A program made the position numbers and the translations under genes. This document shows positions 35,901 through 40,670 of a stretch of DNA of 64,000 nucleotides, piece after piece. Numbering within the stretch: position 1 is the first letter of the stretch; each line of letters begins with the position of its first letter. The stretch comes from Saxidomus purpurata (Eukaryota > Mollusca > Bivalvia > Venerida > Veneridae), in the NCBI GenBank assembly GCA_022818135.1, contig JAFMSR010000012.1:32517624-32581623 (forward strand), given 5' to 3'. The notes below the pieces were generated by a model. That model saw nothing but the letters and a program-made list of their open reading frames with translations. It was not told the DNA's origin and ran no database searches.

Positions 35901-36971
35901 GTGAGACACCTCTTTCGGGGGCATTTGTTACTTTTGAGGGACAGCTCTTGTTTACACTATATTTTATATTTGTGGACTTTGATATTATGCAAATTCAACA
36001 ATTGCGATTTAGGTCCATACATTAGTTGTAATAAAAAAGTCTTGAAAAGGAAATTTATTACATGTTGTTGAAACGGAAATTTATTAATTGAAACGGGAAG
36101 AAAAACATAATGCCTTCACCACAGATCAATTAAAATCTGTTCAATATAAACTTCCTGTTAAACCTGAAACTAACAGATTAAGTATTCAACTTAAGTAGAA
36201 ATTGTAGTAAGTTTGCTGGTTTGTATTTATTTTTCCCACTAAGGATAACATCGATTTGTTAGCACACAATGAATGCATGATATACAATTGTATTTCTCTT
36301 TACACTTTATCAGGCGTGGACAGCCCATCTTAACCAAATGACTTCTTGAACATCTCAGTTTTTTTTTGGACAGTTAATTTTTGACAGTTTATTATAAGGG
36401 TGAACTTCCTCTTTTACAGTTACTGACTGCTTACTCTTAGGGTTTAATTATATTAAGGGGCCATCCTAAATTGAGAAATAGATTTCACTAACAGAAACTA
36501 CCAAGTATAATCAGCTTAAGCACAGATCATTGACATACGTTTTGGCCATTTGCATAGTGACAAACAAAACTTTTTTGCAATAAGGTGCATCTTTTCATGC
36601 ACACACTCCCGTGAAAATTTATTTCTCGTTTTACTAATATGCCCATCATCAACAAAGGCATTCTGGTCATCTTTTTTTAAAAAGTGAAAAAAAAGAAGCA
36701 GTCAGTTTTAAGCCCTGTACAGTATATTAATGTCATGTACTTAAAGGAAATACCAGATACAGTTTATTTCATAACCAATTTGTTCTGATCTGTTGTAGAA
36801 GTGGAAGAGGATGATCTGATGATAGTTGAAGATGAACCAGAGGAACCAGTTGCAGCAAAGAAGAGAAAATTGGATGATGATAATGAAGGCACACAGTCTA
36901 AAAAGATGAAGAAAATGGCCAACGATGATTCAGTGACAATTGATGATGATGACCTAGTCATTGTAGGTTGA
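5816..36971 (+). CDS. UBA2: SUMO-activating enzyme subunit 2 (17 coding exons)
   Basis: UBA2 pairs with SAE1 to form the SUMO E1, which adenylates SUMO, takes it as a thioester and passes it to UBC9, mainly in the nucleus. Coding exons are 5816-5959, 13055-13138, 14907-15042, 15647-15747, 16648-16769, 17317-17384, 21094-21218, 22950-23049, 25184-25329, 25960-26053, 26279-26391, 26791-26946, 27984-28041, 28656-28694, 30335-30440, 30803-30945 and 36799-36971. They total 1908 nt, all junctions are in frame, and the product is 635 residues, close to the usual length (about 640 in human). Visible motifs are the glycine-rich ATP loop [10 protein letters not shown] (22-31), MNALDNR before the exon 3/4 junction, zinc ligands C160/C163 and C437/C440, the active-site PGCTIRNTP with C175, a ubiquitin-fold domain around 445-560, and an acidic tail with KKRK at 599-602. 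The start is the first ATG of a GC-rich ATGGCGGCG context. The last intron is GC-AG. Family identification is from recognition of the protein. Confidence 0.97.
6054..6310 (+). repeat. Tandem duplication, about 144 bp
   Basis: Two copies of CTCTTT(T/C)ATCTTGGTTGG with TATTGTAGTATACTTACACT following, offset by about 144 bp, inside UBA2 intron 1. Confidence 0.8.
6311..7578. other. Intron 1 sequence with one hairpin
   Basis: There is no exon or repeat family that I recognise. An inverted pair AACAGGGAAATAC / GTATTTCCCTGTT at about 6429-6489 could form a stem. Confidence 0.4.
7579..8591. mobile_element. TA-flanked MITE, 1013 bp
   Basis: The left end AAGTCTAACCTGACC and right end GGGCAGGTTAGACTG are complementary, flanked by TA (7577-7578 and 8592-8593). 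GGTGACC motifs lie inside both ends. It resembles Tc1/mariner-type non-autonomous elements and has no transposase reading frame. Confidence 0.7.
8885..9113 (+). repeat. Diverged local tandem duplication
   Basis: Two copies about 145 bp apart, each with GCGAAATGG(T/A)GATNTTATTCAT and a later AATAA(T/G)A(T/A)AAGACAC-type tail. Confidence 0.6.
9115..9420 (+). repeat. Array of self-complementary CCATGTTTTT units
   Basis: At least three diverged units begin near 9123, 9206 and 9304. Each contains CC(A/G)TG(T/G)TTTTTA, then AAAACATGGAAAA and CTCCGTGTT, so each unit can fold on itself. Period is roughly 80-100 bp. Confidence 0.7.
9424..9640 (+). mobile_element. Family B element, 5' fragment
   Basis: Begins TTAGCTCGACTTTTC and AAGCTATCCTACC, followed by one internal repeat (CTTACCATACTTGTTAACCA, ACTCTGTCAAGGTTTTTG). 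It is cut off after AATTATGGCC. Confidence 0.7.
9641..10224. other. No recognised feature
   Basis: Intron 1 sequence between two family B copies. I see no exon or clear repeat. Confidence 0.35.
10225..12663 (+). mobile_element. Nested family B Helitron-like elements
   Basis: Family B begins TAGCTCGACTTTTC and ends AAAAGTCGAGC, GTCCTACTGACAGCTC, TTGTTT. The first and last of these are complementary. Starts lie at 10225, 10445 and 10604, and 3' ends at about 11740 and 12663. Sequence resumes after 11740 with GACTTAGAAA, exactly what follows GCCCTTTTT in an intact copy, so an inner copy (10604-11740) sits inside an outer one. Internal tandem units carry GAGATATT, TGAAAGTTGGAATACTTGTT and TAACTCTGTCAAGG. 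The plan (complementary subterminal repeats, tandem core, 3' hairpin, T-rich target, no target duplication) fits Helentron-type non-autonomous elements. Confidence 0.75.
12790..13003 (-). mobile_element. tRNA-derived SINE, minus strand
   Basis: On the minus strand an A-box-like TGGCTTAGTGGTAGC (12976-12990) is followed by a B-box-like GGTTTGATCCCC (12937-12948) and a non-tRNA tail ending in a T-rich tract on the plus strand. It sits just before UBA2 exon 2. A diverged relative lies at 16369-16560. Confidence 0.7.
13055..13138 (+). CDS. UBA2: UBA2 exon 2 (residues 49-76)
   Basis: Acceptor ttattgcag and donor gtattt bound 28 codons. They encode the conserved E1 stretch containing [16 protein letters not shown], part of the adenylation site. 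It follows a 7.1-kb repeat-filled first intron. Confidence 0.96.
13202..14396. mobile_element. TGTAAATC-ended MITE split by a family A insertion
   Basis: The outer ends TGTAAATCC and GATTTACA are complementary. The inside has the CGCGAATAT/CAGGACCATG-type sequence also found near 62876-62990. The element is interrupted from about 13229 to 14202 by a family A element, so the family A insertion is younger. Confidence 0.55.
13229..14202 (+). mobile_element. Family A Helitron-like element, complete
   Basis: The 5' palindrome CCCCCGAACAC/GTGTTGGGGG (13234-13260) is followed by a TCTGTCCGTC tract and about six imperfect internal repeats of roughly 145-155 bp. Each repeat holds TTGTGCA(T/A)(G/C)GTCCA and CAAAGGTCAAGGTCACAGG. 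The 3' signature GTGTTCGGGGGGTATTCATC is complementary to the 5' TACCCCCCGAACAC and is followed by CACCTTCAGTG and CTAGTT. Flanks are T-rich and no target duplication is visible. Confidence 0.8.
14907..15042 (+). CDS. UBA2: UBA2 exon 3 (residues 77-122)
   Basis: Acceptor ttttcag and donor gtatgt. Encodes the adenylation-domain segment with IVAYHDSVM and MNALDNR, ending in phase 1. Confidence 0.96.
15647..15747 (+). CDS. UBA2: UBA2 exon 4 (residues 122-155)
   Basis: Acceptor tgttacag and donor gtaaca. Encodes [13 protein letters not shown] and the conserved [14 protein letters not shown] segment of the adenylation fold. Confidence 0.96.
15844..15949. repeat. Palindrome of the CGTGTTATAACA family
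   Basis: GTTAACACATATTTTTTCGTG at the left and CGAAAACAGGTTTGTTAAC at the right form arms. The centre carries GAGGGCACCAGCATATCCTG, also found in the palindrome at 779-914. It lies in UBA2 intron 4. Confidence 0.75.
16369..16560 (-). mobile_element. Diverged SINE copy
   Basis: Same family as 12790-13003: the plus strand shares CAGATGGAATCA, GGCAATGTGGA and a TTGTCTAA-like block in the same order. The pol III boxes are decayed. Confidence 0.5.
16648..16769 (+). CDS. UBA2: UBA2 exon 5 (catalytic cysteine)
   Basis: Acceptor caacag and donor gtaagt. Encodes the first zinc pair (ECYEC, C160 and C163) and [12 protein letters not shown], whose cysteine (C175) is the SUMO thioester residue by comparison with the family. 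Phase 2 at the 3' end. Confidence 0.96.
17317..17384 (+). CDS. UBA2: UBA2 exon 6 (residues 196-219)
   Basis: Acceptor ttttcag and donor gtatat. Short exon encoding [16 protein letters not shown], typical of the catalytic-cysteine half-domain. A 32-bp minisatellite begins about 100 bp downstream. Confidence 0.95.
17479..18385 (+). repeat. 32-bp minisatellite array 1
   Basis: About 28 units of a 32-bp repeat (AAAGAATATAGCATTACTAA, ATGAGTTCAAAG) in UBA2 intron 6. The units alternate between GCATTACTAA and GCTTTAATAA variants. A spacer CCACCGCCAATTTCGAAGAC interrupts it at about 17780 and 18007, giving a higher-order repeat of roughly 225 bp. Confidence 0.93.
18386..19999. other. 1.6-kb insertion inside the minisatellite
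   Basis: Non-repetitive sequence splits the minisatellite at the position of the third CCACCGCC spacer. Both ends carry ACTGGCC and GGGCCAGC motifs, which may be remnants of element termini, but I could not pair them convincingly. ORFs in it (for example 19362-19646) have no recognised family. Confidence 0.55.
20000..20552 (+). repeat. 32-bp minisatellite array 2
   Basis: About 16 further units of the array 1 repeat, starting with the same CCACCGCCAATTTCGAAGAC spacer. It includes regular alternation of a GGAAGAATATAGCATTACTA unit and an AAAGAATGTAGCTTTAATAA unit. Confidence 0.92.
20553..21093. other. End of UBA2 intron 6
   Basis: Mostly unremarkable. The stretch near 20926-20950 contains AGTCTGATCATGATCTACAC, whose complement resembles the repeat unit found at 22037-22300. 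Confidence 0.4.
21094..21218 (+). CDS. UBA2: UBA2 exon 7 (residues 219-260)
   Basis: Acceptor taaacag and donor gtacga. Encodes a linker followed by [20 protein letters not shown], matching the conserved stretch of the cysteine domain. Confidence 0.95.
21475..22545 (+). mobile_element. Family D Helitron-like element
   Basis: Begins TAGCTCACCTGAGC with a short palindrome (AGCTGGCTCAGGGTGAGCT) and GTCCGTCGTCCGTCC. It has about three internal repeats with CTGGGGTCAAAAACTAGGTC. It ends GGTGAGCGATACAGGGCCAT and CATGGCCCTCTTGTT, where AGGGCCATCATGGCCCT (22523-22539) is a hairpin and GGTGAGC is complementary to the 5' GCTCACC. It lies in UBA2 intron 7. Confidence 0.8.
22037..22300 (+). repeat. Short-unit array inside family D element
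   Basis: About eight repeats of GTGCAGATCATGATCAGACA separated by variable AT-rich spacers, so spacing is about 33-47 bp. The core TGATCATGATCA-like sequence is self-complementary. It is not seen in the other family D copies here. Confidence 0.9.
22950..23049 (+). CDS. UBA2: UBA2 exon 8 (residues 261-294)
   Basis: Acceptor gtttcag and donor gtgaaa. Encodes [19 protein letters not shown] and RPPLPLDW, well conserved in the family. Confidence 0.95.
23124..23640 (+). mobile_element. Family D element, 3'-truncated
   Basis: Begins TTAGCTCACCCGGCACAAAT, TGCCAGGTGAGCT and has two internal repeats with CACTTGTCCTAGAGCTTAGA and TAGTCGACCTCTACCAA. The 3' end is decayed (GACCGAGTGATC in place of the hairpin). 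Confidence 0.65.
23890..24968 (+). mobile_element. Family C Helitron-like element (copy 1)
   Basis: Begins TATGCCCCCGAAGGGTGGCA and TTCTGTCCGTC-type tract, then about six internal repeats of roughly 150-180 bp with TGTCCGGACTGTAACTTTGT, AAGACGACGTGTCGCGTGCA and CAAAGGTCAAGGTCACAC. It ends CTTTCGGGGGCATTCGTCAC, TTGTGAGGGACAGCTCTTGT. ATGCCCCCGAA and TTCGGGGGCAT are complementary subterminal repeats. It lies in UBA2 intron 8. Confidence 0.8.
25184..25329 (+). CDS. UBA2: UBA2 exon 9 (residues 294-342)
   Basis: Acceptor atttacag and donor gtaatt. Encodes a variable linker and then the segment ending GMLVWDK, which leads into the crossover back to the adenylation domain. Confidence 0.95.
25660..25838 (-). 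mobile_element. tRNA-derived SINE with conserved central domain
   Basis: On the minus strand AGTGGTGTAGAGGTTAAGG (A box) is followed by GGTTGCGGGTTACAGCC (B box), then CCAGTACTGG, CCAGGAAGCGGACTCAAGAG. The central part resembles that of mollusc SINEs such as RUDI; that name is from memory and tentative. Confidence 0.65.
25960..26053 (+). CDS. UBA2: UBA2 exon 10 (residues 343-374)
   Basis: Acceptor ttttacag and donor gtaagt. Encodes [20 protein letters not shown] and the conserved RFDIK, ending in phase 1. Confidence 0.95.
26279..26391 (+). CDS. UBA2: UBA2 exon 11 (residues 374-411)
   Basis: Acceptor tttttcag and donor gtaagt. Encodes [20 protein letters not shown], an almost invariant E1 helix region. 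Confidence 0.96.
26791..26946 (+). CDS. UBA2: UBA2 exon 12 (second zinc pair)
   Basis: Acceptor tcttgcag. Encodes [18 protein letters not shown] and CYVC (C437, C440), which close the zinc site, then the start of the ubiquitin-fold domain. The donor is gtgggt after CAT. A gtaact four bases further on was rejected because it breaks the frame into exon 13. Confidence 0.93.
27138..27557 (-). mobile_element. TTAA-flanked MITE, 420 bp (copy 1)
   Basis: Ends AGTGACATTATGCGCAT and ATGCGCATAATGTCACT, flanked on both sides by TTAA (27134-27137 and 27558-27561), as in piggyBac-type insertion. It is nearly identical, in opposite orientation, to 39786-40204. It lies in UBA2 intron 12. Confidence 0.88.
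27562..27983. other. Intron 12 remainder
   Basis: I see no exon or repeat in this stretch. Confidence 0.4.
27984..28041 (+). CDS. UBA2: UBA2 exon 13 (residues 464-483)
   Basis: Acceptor gttatag and donor gtaggt. Encodes the ubiquitin-fold-domain segment [16 protein letters not shown]. Confidence 0.94.
28656..28694 (+). CDS. UBA2: UBA2 exon 14 (39-nt microexon)
   Basis: Acceptor atttcag and donor gtatat. Encodes [12 protein letters not shown], closely matching the family. It is too short to appear as an independent ORF and was found by homology and phase. Confidence 0.93.
28948..30065 (+). mobile_element. Family D Helitron-like element
   Basis: Begins TAGCTCACCTGGCACAAAGC, GCCAGAGTGAGCT, with about five internal repeats of 150-190 bp (AAACCACAAGGCCTAGAGCT, TTAGATATTTGGCATGTAGC). 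It ends AAGGTGAGCGATATAGGGCC and ATCTTGGCCCTCTTGT, hairpin at 30044-30060. It lies in UBA2 intron 14. Confidence 0.8.
30335..30440 (+). CDS. UBA2: UBA2 exon 15 (residues 496-531)
   Basis: Acceptor atttcag and donor gtaagt. Encodes [20 protein letters not shown] and [15 protein letters not shown], the end of the ubiquitin-fold domain. Confidence 0.95.
30803..30945 (+). CDS. UBA2: UBA2 exon 16 (residues 531-579)
   Basis: Acceptor attgtag. Encodes the segment with [10 protein letters not shown] and a low-complexity acidic/polar linker. The only donor that restores the frame with exon 17 is AG|GCAAG at 30945/30946, a GC donor. Reading through instead adds GKMS and stops at 30957-30959. Confidence 0.9.
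31249..32445 (+). mobile_element. Family A' Helitron-like element
   Basis: Begins TATACCCCCAAAACGAAGTT, TAGGGGGGTATA, then a GGTCGGTCGGTC tract and about seven internal repeats of roughly 145-155 bp (TTGTCCGGAGCATAACTTGA, GAGAGGAAGTGCAGTGCACA). It ends TTTTGGGGGTATTAATCACA, TTTAGTGATAGCTCTAGTTT. ATACCCCCAAAA and TTTTGGGGGTAT are complementary. It lies in UBA2 intron 16. Confidence 0.8.
32446..32910. other. Intron 16 sequence, nothing recognised
   Basis: No exon is supported. A short block near 32778-32815 (GAGGCATTTAGCTCTTCCTT) recurs near 52262. Confidence 0.4.
32911..33452 (+). mobile_element. Family B element, 3'-truncated
   Basis: Begins TAGCTCGATTTTTG, GAAAAGGGGAGCTATCCTAC, continues with three internal repeats and stops after GAATTATGGCCCTTTT without the GTCGAGC 3' end. 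Confidence 0.7.
33560..33974. mobile_element. hAT-type MITE, truncated by family C
   Basis: Begins TAGGGATGGCAACGAGTACT, matching the element at 3057-3690, and shares its inner blocks (AGGTGATGTGCGAAA-type, TTGAAATATGCCTCCGTCGA). It is broken by the family C element starting at 33975; no right end was found. Confidence 0.75.
33975..34669 (+). mobile_element. Family C Helitron-like element (copy 2)
   Basis: Begins TATGCTCCCGAAGGGTGGCG after a TTTTT run and ends TCTTTCGGGGGGATTTGTCA, GGGACAGCTCTTGTT. Four internal repeats carry CAAAGGTCAAGGTCACAC. Confidence 0.78.
35062..35952 (+). mobile_element. Family C element, 5'-truncated (copy 3)
   Basis: Starts inside the 5' region (AAGGATGGCATATTAAATTG, then CCGTCTGTCTGTACGTCC) and has about five internal repeats. 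It ends CTTTCGGGGGCATTTGTTAC, GAGGGACAGCTCTTGTTT. It is absent from the homologous place in unit 2. Confidence 0.75.
35953..36798. other. End of UBA2 intron 16, partly duplicated
   Basis: Unique intron sequence whose first part (to about 36348) has a paralogous copy at 52950-53320. I see no additional exon. Confidence 0.5.
36799..36971 (+). CDS. UBA2: UBA2 exon 17 (acidic tail, NLS, stop)
   Basis: Acceptor gttgtag. Encodes the C-terminal tail with [15 protein letters not shown], the basic cluster KKRK (599-602) and KKMKK, then [10 protein letters not shown] and TGA. In characterised relatives this tail carries the nuclear localisation signal. LMIV and LVIV beside acidic residues resemble SUMO-interacting motifs (inference). 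Confidence 0.93.
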
Positions 36972-36985
36972 ATAGCTTCTAGCTA

Positions 36986-37335
36986 TACAGAGCAAGTGCC
37001 ACAGATGTATTTTTGGCATATAATAGATAACATCATAAGGGATAGTGGTGAAATACAGCAGCAATGTACTACACTTGTGCTATACTATCTGTTATTTACA
37101 AATTATTTGTAGTTCCATCATGGTTAGATCTCTTGATGAAATAAGTGTGTCTGGACAGATGCTCTTGATGACACTTGTGACAGACAGTTGTACAGAGAAA
37201 GTGCCACAGATGTGTTCTGACAGATAATAGATAGCATCTGAAAGGATAGCAGTGAAATGCAGCATCAATGTGCTATACTTATCATGTGTTTTTTACGAAG
37301 GTTCTCAGTTCCTTCATGGTTAGATTTCCTTTTGA
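36986..37335 (+). repeat. Tandem duplication in UBA2 3' UTR
   Basis: Two diverged copies about 205 bp apart. ACAGAG(C/A)AAGTGCCACAGATGT occurs near 36985 and near 37190. The related GGTTAGAT(C/T)T tails lie near 37120 and 37320. Confidence 0.7.
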
Positions 37336-37349
37336 ACAGATTTGTACGC

Positions 37350-37355
37350 AATAAA
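37350..37355 (+). terminator. Candidate UBA2 poly(A) signal (proximal)
   Basis: Canonical AATAAA about 380 nt after the stop codon. A second AATAAA lies at 37794-37799. The sequence does not show which is used. Confidence 0.4.
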
Positions 37356-37793
37356 TGATTATGTTAAACAATGTTATAAATGATTTTGAAATGCGATGCT
37401 TTCTTCAACATTACACAAGAAGACTACTGACTGAGATTGTAGTGTCGTCTGTATCTTCTGTTTGGGATAAATATTATTTTTTTTTTGTAGAACAATCAGA
37501 CAATTTATATGGCAAAGATCACTAAAAGTGTACGAAACCCCGTAAAATCACCCATGGTATATAATTTATAGTTAATGCAGTAAGTTACAGCTAGAGCAAA
37601 AGTGTTGAAATAATGTGTGTATAATGCCAAAGTGATTCTTTGGTTATAACTATAACATGTAAAGTGAACCCACATGTACAAGCTTCAGCCTGATAAAGAG
37701 TTCAGTTCAATTTTAGTAATGCACGCAATTTTTGTAGAATAGAAAGGGAAGATTTATTTCAGAATGTTATTGGTGGGAACACTCATTGGAATC

Positions 37794-37799
37794 AATAAA
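37794..37799 (+). terminator. Candidate UBA2 poly(A) signal (distal)
   Basis: AATAAA in the context ATCAATAAAATTTG, about 820 nt after the stop codon, before the tandem-repeat element at 38.3 kb. Confidence 0.35.
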
Positions 37800-38332
37800 A
37801 TTTGTTAGACTTAAGACCGTAAAATTGAATAAATCAGCTTTGTGTTGTGTACTTCCCTCTAATGTTTATGTCCATGCAATTAGTCAATACAGGGTACTGT
37901 ACTGTCACATATAAAGTAGTACAGATTTTGATTATATTCTGGTTAATGATGCAAGGTCACTGATTCATTATTGTAAATATAGGGTTTAATCTAATTATAT
38001 TGGATATTTTTCGTAATAACAGTCATAATATTTTGATTTTGGGACCAAACTTAGGACTGTACATATATTTTCCTTACAAAGTATTTGAAACTTGTTTTTG
38101 GACTTTGTGTTTCTCAAGAACACAAGTAAAGCTTTGGTATTGCTTTCTTACTAGTTGAAATGATCTGAGAAGGTTTTATGAAGTTTTCCACATGAGCCTG
38201 TCTATCTGTGTACTTGGTAGAATGTACTTAGGCATACATTGAAGATAGCACCAGAGTCCAAAAGATTTGAGAGGAGCAACATCTAAAGATGTTGAAATGA
38301 TGTTTTCTCCCTGCTGTTTTCATTGAAGTTAA

Positions 38333-39677
38333 TTATGTCTCCCCCCTATCCACTCCACCCATAAAGGGGCATATTGTTTTTGCCCTGTTTCTCACACTCT
38401 TCTTTTCTGCTCAATAACTTGACCCACAGTCTTTAAACTTCACATGATGATTGGTCTGAGTAAATGATCGCTATTGTTTTTTGGGTCAATAGGTCAAAGG
38501 TCAGGGTCACAGTGACCCAAACATTGAAAATCATTTCCACTCGGTAGCTTGAGATTCATGTGACCCACAGTCCTTAAACTTCACATGATGATTGGTCTGA
38601 ATAAATGATGCCTTTTGTTTTTGGGTCAGTATGTCAAAGGTCTGGGTCACAGTGACCCAAACTTTGAAAATCATTTCCTCTTAGTAGCTTGAGATTCATA
38701 TGACCCACAGTCCTTAAACTTCACATGATGATTGGTCTTAGTAAATGATTCCTTTTGTTTTTGGGTCAGTAGGTCAAAGGTCTGGGTCACAGTGACCCAA
38801 ACTTTGAAAATCATTTCCACTCAGTAGCTTGAGATTCATATGACCCACAGTCCTTCAACTTCACATGATGATTGGTCTGAGTAAATGATCCCTTTTGTTT
38901 TTGGGTCAGTAGGTCAAAGGTCAGGGTCACAGTGACCCAAACTTTGAAAATCATTTCCACTCAGTAGCTTGAGATTCATATTACCCACAGTCCTTAAACT
39001 TCACATGATGATTGGTCTGAGTAAATGATCCCTTTTGTTTTTGGGACAGTAGGTCGAAGGTCAGGGTCACAGTGACCCAAACTTTGAAAATCATTTCCAC
39101 TCAGTAGCTTGAGATTCATATGACCCACAGTCCCCAAACTTCATAGGATGATTGATCTTATTGAGAAGATAATCCATATTGTTTTTGGAGTTGGTAGATT
39201 AAGGTCACAGTGACCCAAACTTGAAATTGTTACCGTTCAATAACTTGATATCCATATGACCCAAAGTTGTCAAACTTCATAGCATGATTGGTCTTACTGA
39301 GTACATGATCCCTATAGTTTTTGGGGTCAGTTGGTCAAAGGTCAAGGTCACAGTTACCCAAAATTGGAAAGTCGTTTCAGCTCAGTAACTTGAGATCTAT
39401 ATTACCCAAAGCCTTCAAACTTCAAAGGATGATTGGTCTTACTGAGTAGATAATCTCTATTGTTTTTTCCAGCATGTCAAGGTCACAGTGACCTGAACTT
39501 TGAAAATCGTTTCAGCTCAATAATTTGAGATCCATTTGACTCAGTCATGATGATTGGCCTTACATAATAAAGATCATGATCCCTATTGTGTTTTGGGTCA
39601 GTAGGTCAAACTCGGAGTGACTTATAGACTAAATTTCCTCTGTGTCTATGCACTGGGGAGGACATGCATCTAGTTTT
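38333..39677 (+). mobile_element. Family E tandem-repeat element with 140-bp units
   Basis: Begins TATGTCTCCCCCCTATCC with CACCCATAAAGGGGCATATT and ends CACTGGGGAGGACATGCATC, TAGTTTTT, so ATGTC(T)CCCC pairs with GGGG(A)GGACAT. It has about nine internal repeats, the first five exactly 140 bp apart. They carry AGGTCAAAGGTCA and GGTCACAGTGACC. It lies downstream of UBA2. A fragment of the same family is at 49945-50225. Confidence 0.78.
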
Positions 39678-39785
39678 TGACATTATCTCGTACTTCAGCT
39701 TGTCATACCATGTTTATATTGTAAGCTATTGTGTGAACAAATAAACCATTGACATTGCCTTTTTTTTGTTTATTTGATATATTAA

Positions 39786-40204
39786 AGTGACATTATGCAC
39801 ATTTTTTTCAAGTAAAAATCCAGCTGGAAATGGTGTGTGTACAAAAGTGTAGAGGAAATAATAACTTTTAACCCAATACACCAAACTGTTCCCACTACCA
39901 GTATGAAAAAATAACTTTCAAAATATTGATTTTCTTATTTGACTGGGAGAGTCAATTTAAGAAAAGAACAACTGCATGCAGGAGTTGCTTCCCTTCCACT
40001 GCTAAAATCTCTACCAACATCAACAACGACACATTCAACTATCATTTTATCAGTCCGATTTTTTTATATCTAAAGCACCAACTTCGAATACTAATGCGGC
40101 ATAATCATTAATTTAACACATTTAAATGCACAGCAACCAAAATTGCTTTTATAAAACTGTCACCAAAAATACACTTTGTGCAGTAATATGCCCATAATGT
40201 CACT
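39786..40204 (+). mobile_element. TTAA-flanked MITE, 419 bp (copy 2)
   Basis: Ends AGTGACATTATGCACAT and ATGCCCATAATGTCACT, flanked by TTAA at 39782-39785 and 40205-40208. Unit 2 (53745-53770) has a single TTAA and no element at the corresponding place (GAAGAATTAAGAACAGTAGG), a clean empty site. Confidence 0.92.
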
Positions 40205-40670
40205 TTAAGAAATAAGAACAGTAGGTAACTTAAGGAATAGCAATAGGGAGAATTAGTTGTTTGCCCATCTTTGCCTTCATACACGTGTAGACTTGATTGT
40301 CTCCCTTAGAATTTTTTCATTGTTTAAGAATTTTTATGTTAAGACTTATATGAGCAATATTTGACTTTGTGTCTTATTTCTGTATGTCATATCATAGGTA
40401 CTTGTATGCCATTTGATAAACAAATAAATGTTTTTTATCTATTTATTTATTTCTTACGTAAAAAGTGAAATAATAAGCAATAAAATCAGAGTCTGCCAAC
40501 TTAAAGTCCCAGGATCTTTTTGAAATTACTGATATAGTAAAATAAATTTATTGATAGGATAACGATAGAATCATGTTCTATTCATTCTAAAACGATTTTG
40601 ACATATGTCTTTCTTTCGTATTCAAGTCGTTTTTCATGAGAAATAGTTGATAGAAAGCCTTTCTTATTTT
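40205..40670. other. Duplicated intergenic sequence
   Basis: Matches 53760-54680 in pieces (AAGAACAGTAGGTAA, then TTTTTATGTTAAGA and TGTATGCCATTTGAT). No gene is supported. Confidence 0.6.

Noticed and set aside
39926..40111. 61-codon ORF present in two places (also 27232-27417, minus strand)
   Set aside because: It lies within the 420-bp TTAA MITE, too short for a transposase and without catalytic residues.
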